A stretch of DNA of 55,521 nt, taken from assembly GCA_963575745.1 (NCBI GenBank), contig CAUYUJ010016360.1, positions 435,001 to 490,521 of the forward strand, given 5' to 3'. The stretch is from Prorocentrum cordatum (lineage: Eukaryota > Sar > Dinophyceae > Prorocentrales > Prorocentraceae). The notes beneath the pieces were generated by a model. The model saw nothing but the letters and a program-made list of their open reading frames with translations. It searched no databases and had not been told where the DNA came from. The position numbers and the translations under genes were made by a program. Shown here one piece after another: positions 50,927 through 55,521 of this stretch. Position 1 is the first letter of the stretch; the number at the start of each line of letters is the position of its first letter.

Positions 50927-52060
50927 AGAGGCGGAGGGCAGGAGGAGGGGGGGAGAAACGGTGAGAAGATCTAGAGGAAGGAGCGGGCGAATGAGGATGG
51001 CCATCGGATGCCACGAACGTGGAGGTCGACGCAAAAGGCAGAGGGTGAGAGACAAAGAGAGAGAGAGAGTCATCGAGGCACGGGCAAGAAGACAAGAGGG
51101 TTGGCGTGAGCGCAGCGAGCGCACGGCAGCGAACAAATCCTCGCGGTAGATCCGAACAAATCGATTTTCGGTCGCTTCCTGGATGCCTGGAGTGCTCCAG
51201 GCACTTTGGAAATCTTCGATCGTCGAACTTCGAATCTAGATCCATTGCCTGTCTCTCCCGATCGAGGACTTTAAACTTCGAGCCTCAAGCGTGGAACCAA
51301 GATCGTCGGGTCAGCTCGATGTGCTTCGTAGGAGAACGCCGTCTGGGCGTTTTTGGAGCTCTTTTGGGCCGTCCTGGGGACCCCCGCGGGGGGGGGGTTC
51401 GAACCAGTAGTGATCCCCCTCGGTTTTCGAGGGGCGGGGAGTTCGAACCGGTAGTGACCCCTCTTTGGTTTTGGTTTTCTGGGGGGGGGGGGGGAGGGGT
51501 TCGAACCGGTAGTGACCCTCCTAGGTTTTCTGGAGGGGGGGGGTCGAACCTGTAGTGGCCCCTCCCGGTTTTCCGAAGGGGGGGGGTAGGGGGGGGCAGG
51601 GGGGGAGGGGGGGGGCAGGGTTCCGGCAGGGGGGGGATTTTCGGAGGGGGGGGGTCCCCCGGGTTCCAGAGGAAGAAGGGGGGGTATTTTTCACAGTGCA
51701 GCGGCTGTGGATCACGCCCTCTCGGATATGCTGAACACGTACTTTTTTCCTTAGGGAATGGGACGATGTTTGATTATTCGGGGCTCTCTTAATGGCCTCT
51801 TGGGGTGTCTTGGGGGCCAGTTGGGCCGTCTTCAGACCATCGAGGTTCCTCTTGGAGCGCTCTTATGCTGTCTTGGGTCTCTCTTGCGCCGCGCCTTTCC
51901 GATGACCCCTCTGATCGTCTTGAGTCTGCTTGCAAGGCCCGGCAAGGCGCCATGGGAGGCCCGGAAGGGCCAGCGGACCTTTCTCCAAGGGCGTCCATGC
52001 AGGGGGCCGCCGAAACGTCCGGTTTAGGGGGGGGAGGGTCCGGGTCACAAGTGGCACGCG
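50927..52060. other. downstream non-coding sequence with G-run repeats
   Basis: 50930-51150 is purine-rich without a supported gene. 51385-51600 has about four ~60-bp copies of GGTTCGAACC-GTAGTGACCC with GGTTTTCTGG and long G runs. 51590-51680 is mostly G. 51770-51900 carries CTCTTGGGG-type words shared with 43045-43395. Confidence 0.7.
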
Positions 52061-52064
52061 TGCC

Positions 52065-52245
52065 AAAGGAGGAGGAGGAGGAGGAGGAGGAGGAGGAGGA
52101 GGAGGAGGAGGAGAAGGGGGAGGAGGATGGAGGAGGAGGAGGAGGAGGAGGAGGAGGAAGAAGAAAAGGAGGAAGTGGAGTAGGAGGAGGAAGAAGAGGA
52201 GGAGGAGGAGGAGGAGAAAGAGGAGGAGGAGGAAAGGGGGGAAGA
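52065..52245. repeat. GAG microsatellite with AAG interruptions
   Basis: A purine tract on the plus strand, GAG with GAAGAAG and GGGG slips. No credible coding. Confidence 0.9.
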
Positions 52246-52289
52246 GAGGGGACGAGAATTCGCTGAAGTGTCGGGGGGCGGGGCGGCGG

Positions 52290-54505
52290 GGGCGGTGCGA
52301 CGCCGAAATAAATGGTCGGGGCGGAGGGGGGGCGGGGTGCATTGGGCGGGCGGGGAGGGGGGAAGGGTCGCGGGGGCGGGGCGGTTGTGGCCGTGCGACG
52401 CCGAAATAAAATTGTCGGGGCGGAGGGGGTCGCGCTCGTGGTGGTGGTGGTGGTGGTGGTGGTGGTGGTGGTGGTGGTGGTGGTGGTGGTGGTGGTGGTG
52501 GTGGGTGGTGGTGGTGGTGGTGGTGGTTGGTGGTGGTTGGGGTGGGTGGGTGGGTGGAGGGGCGGGAGGGGCGTGGCGGCGGTGGCGGTGTGACACCGAA
52601 ATCAAGCAGTCGGGGCGGAGGGGGCCAGCGTGCAGAGGGCACTGGGCGGCTGGGGTGGCTGGGCGGTGGGGGCGGTGCGGCGCCGAAATAGAATGGTCGG
52701 GGCGGAGGGGGATGGGGTGGGGAGGGCTCTGGACGGGGGGCGGTGTCGCGCTGGTGGTGGTGGTAGCGGTGGTGGTTGGTGCAGAAAGTAGTCGGGGCAG
52801 AGGGGGGCGGGGTGGACAGGGCACTGGACGTGGGGCGGTGTCACGCTGGTTGCGGTGGTGGTTGGCGTATAAAGTGGTCGGGGCGGAGGGGGGCTGGGTG
52901 GAGAGAGCACTGGACGGGGGGCGGTGTCACGCTGGTGGTGGTGGTGGTTGGTGTGGGTGGGTGGAGGGATGGGCTGGGCGGTGGGGGTGGTGTGACGCCG
53001 AAATAATGTGGTCGGAGCTCTAGGTACCCTGTGCAAGAGACTGAAACGGTTGGGACGGAGGGGGCACTGGGCGGAGGGTCGAGGTGGCTCTGGGCGGAGG
53101 TTCAAACCGGACGGGAGGGGAGCGGGGAGGGGGGCGGGCACGGTACGACGCTGAATAAAATGGTCGAGGCGGAGGGGGCACTGGGCGGAAGTTCCATTGG
53201 GCCTTCGAGGCAAGTTGGGGGGGGTGGGAGGAGAGCGGGGAGGGGAGGGCGCGGTGCGACGCGGAATACAATGGCCGAGGCGGAGGGGGCACTGGGCGGA
53301 GGGTTCACCTGGGCCTCTGGGGAACGCTGGGGAGAGGAGGAGGGGGGTGCGGTGCAACGCGGAATAAAATTGTCGGGGCAGAGGTGGCAGTGGGCGGAGG
53401 TTCCATTGGACCGCTGGGGCTGTGGAGGGACGGGAGGCGGGCGGGGGGGGGGGCGGTGCGACGCGGAATAAAGTGATCGGGGCGGAGGGGGCACTGGGCG
53501 GAAGTTCCACTGGGCCGTTGGGGCACGCTCAGGAGAGTTGTGAGGGGGGCGGGCAGGGAGGGGGGGGGCTCGCGCGGCGCGACGCGGAATAAAGTGGTCG
53601 GGGCGGAGGGGGCATTGGGCGGAGGTTCCACTGTGCCTGTGAGGAACGCTGGGGAGAGGAAGAGGGGGGCGCGGTGCGACGCGGAATAAAATGGTCGAGG
53701 CGGAGGGGGCATTGGGCGGAGGTTCCACTGGGCCTGGGCCTCGGGGGATGCGGTGCGACGCGGGATAAAGTTGTCGGGGCGGACGTGGCACTGGGCGGAG
53801 GTTCCGCTTGACCTTTAGGGCAAGCTAGGGAGGGTTGGGAGGGGAGCGGGCAGGGGCGGGGCTGGTGAGGGGCAGGAGAGCTGCGGGGACGGAGGGTCTG
53901 GCGGGGTGCGACGCGGAATAAAATGGTCGGGGCGGAGGGGGCGCTTGGCGGTGGTTCCATTGGGCCGCTGAGGAACGCTGGCGAGGGGTAGGAGGGGGTC
54001 GGGGCCGGCAGGGGGGCTGGGGAGGGGTGGGAGGAGGGCGGGGAAGGGTGGCTGGTGCGGTGCGACGCGGAATAAAATGGTCGGGGCGGAGGGGGCATTG
54101 GGCGGAAGTTCCACTACACCTTTGGGGCACGCTGGAGAGGATTGGGGGGGGAGCGGGCAGGGGCGGGGCTGGGGAGGGGCGGGAGAGCTACGGGGAGGGG
54201 GGGTCCGGCGGGGGCGACGCGGAATAAAATGGTCGGGGCGGAGGGGGCACTTGGCGGAGGTTGCACTGCGCCACTGAGGAGCTCCGACGAGGGGTAGGAG
54301 GGGGTCGGGGCGGGCAGGGGGGCTGGGGATGGGTGGGAGGAGGAGGGCTGAGAAGGGTGGCTGGTGCGGTGCGACGCGGAAGAAAGTGGTCGGGGCGAAG
54401 AGGCATTGGGCGAAGGTTCCACTGGGCCACTGAGGAACGCTGGGAAGGGGGAGGAGGGAGGCTGGGCAGGAGGGGGTGCGGTGCGACGCGGAGTAATGTG
54501 GTCGG
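52290..54505. repeat. satellite array with CGGAATAAA-TGGTCGGGGCGG core
   Basis: About 17 copies of GCGACGCGGAATAAAATGG, TCGGGGCGGAGGGGGCA and CTGGGCGGAGGTTCCACTG, spaced irregularly (75-190 bases). It includes a GTG microsatellite at 52438-52545. The first part (to about 53000) has the CCGAAATAAA form; later copies have CGCGGAATAAAA. Long frames through it on the minus strand are Pro-rich artefacts. Confidence 0.88.
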
Positions 54506-54559
54506 AGCTCTGGACACTTTGTGCAAGAGAATCGCCATGCATGACACAGTGTGTATATA

Positions 54560-55521
54560 CAGTGTGTGTAGATATGTATGACTGTGTGTATGTATGCATG
54601 CATGTGGGTGTATGTGTACGTGTATGTGTATGTATGTGTGCACGCATGCATGTATGTATGTATGTATGTAGGTAGATAGGTAGGTCGGTATGTATGTATG
54701 TATGTGGGTATGTATGCATGTATGCATGTATGTATGTATGCATGTATGCATGCATGTATGTATGTATGTATGTTTGCATGTATGTATGTATGTAGATATG
54801 TATGTATGTATGTGTGTGCATGTATGTATGTATGTATGTATGTATGTATGTATGTATGTATGCATGTATGTATGTATGTATGTATGTATGTATGTGTGTA
54901 TGTATGTGTGTATGTATGTGTGTATGTATGCATGTATGCATGTATGCATGTATGCATGTATGTATGTATGTATGCATGTATGTCTGTACGTATGTACGTA
55001 CGTATGTATGTATGTATGTGTGTATGTATGTGTGTATGTGTGCATGTATGTATGTATGTATGTATGTATGCATGTATGTCTGTACGTATGTACGTACGTA
55101 TGTATGTGTGTATGTATGTGTGTATGTGTGTATGTATGTATGTATGTATGTATGTATGTATGTACGTATGTATGTATGTATGTATGTATGTATGTATGTA
55201 TGCATTTAGGTAGGTATATGTATAGGTAGGTATGCATGCATGCATGTATGTAGGTGTGTACGTAAGTATGTATGTTTACATGTATACATGCATGTATGTA
55301 TGTTTGCATGCATGCATATATGTATGTGTGCACGCATGTATGTGTGAATGCATGTATGCATGCATGCACGTATGCATTCATCTATGTGTGTACATACGTA
55401 CGTGCGTGCGTGCGCATGTATGTATGTGAATATGTATGAATGTATGTATGTATGCATGTATGTGTGTATCTATGTATGTCTGTATGTATGTATGTATATG
55501 TATGTATGTATGTATGTATGA
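54560..55521. repeat. TGTA/TGCA tetranucleotide array running off the window
   Basis: Nearly continuous GTAT (ATGT) repeats with CATG, TGTG and TACG variants; higher-order segments such as GCATGTATGTCTGTACGTAT and GTACGTACGTATG occur twice (about 54972 and 55071). It reaches the last base, so the true length is unknown. Confidence 0.95.

Noticed and set aside
52300-54480. AATAAA words as polyadenylation signals
   Set aside because: They are part of a satellite core repeated some 17 times, and dinoflagellates generally do not rely on this signal.

Overview
The window looks like nuclear DNA of a dinoflagellate (Prorocentrum/Polarella-like; genus not provable here). Reasons: it is GC-rich, one very large gene is broken into small exons by long repeat-filled introns, the splice donors inferred from reading frame are a mix of GT, GC and GA with AG|G at almost every boundary, many introns are made of related inverted-repeat or introner-like elements, and decayed LINE retrotransposons and long microsatellites fill the largest introns. 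No bacterial-style operon, rRNA, tRNA or CRISPR array was found.

The + strand carries one chain of 20 phase-compatible exons (705-50926, about 3,170 codons). Exons 1-9 (705-32221) read as a homologue of CEP290, the giant coiled-coil protein of the ciliary transition zone. The match to remembered human CEP290 is co-linear across several splice junctions, which independently supports the introns drawn. Exon 4 holds an extra segment of about 250 residues with a canonical EF-hand loop that animal CEP290 lacks. Exons 10-14 (32920-36968) continue the coiled coil. Exons 15-20 (45625-50926) lie beyond an 8.7-kb intron and encode another coiled coil with seven ENxxLRR repeats, a degenerate EF-hand and a possible stop codon. 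They may be the C-terminus of the same protein or a second gene. The N-terminus lies upstream of the window.

Layout: 1-704 intron or upstream; 705-8125 three small exons separated by tandem satellites and palindromes; 8126-12835 intron with two-faced palindromes and a ~102-bp satellite; 12836-18133 the main CEP290 exons; 18134-30047 an 11.9-kb intron with two dead LINEs in tail-to-tail orientation; 30048-36968 eight exons with short introner-like introns; 36969-45624 an intron of satellites; 45625-50926 six exons; 50927-55521 only repeats, ending inside a TGTA tetranucleotide array.

Main points for a second look: introner-like families that end at splice acceptors, a GA-donor intron that is one complete repeat copy, an intron derived from LINE endonuclease sequence, the EF-hand in CEP290, and GAG/CTC tracts facing each other in one intron. 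All alignments were done by eye. Exon ends come from reading frame, AG|G context and homology, not from transcripts.
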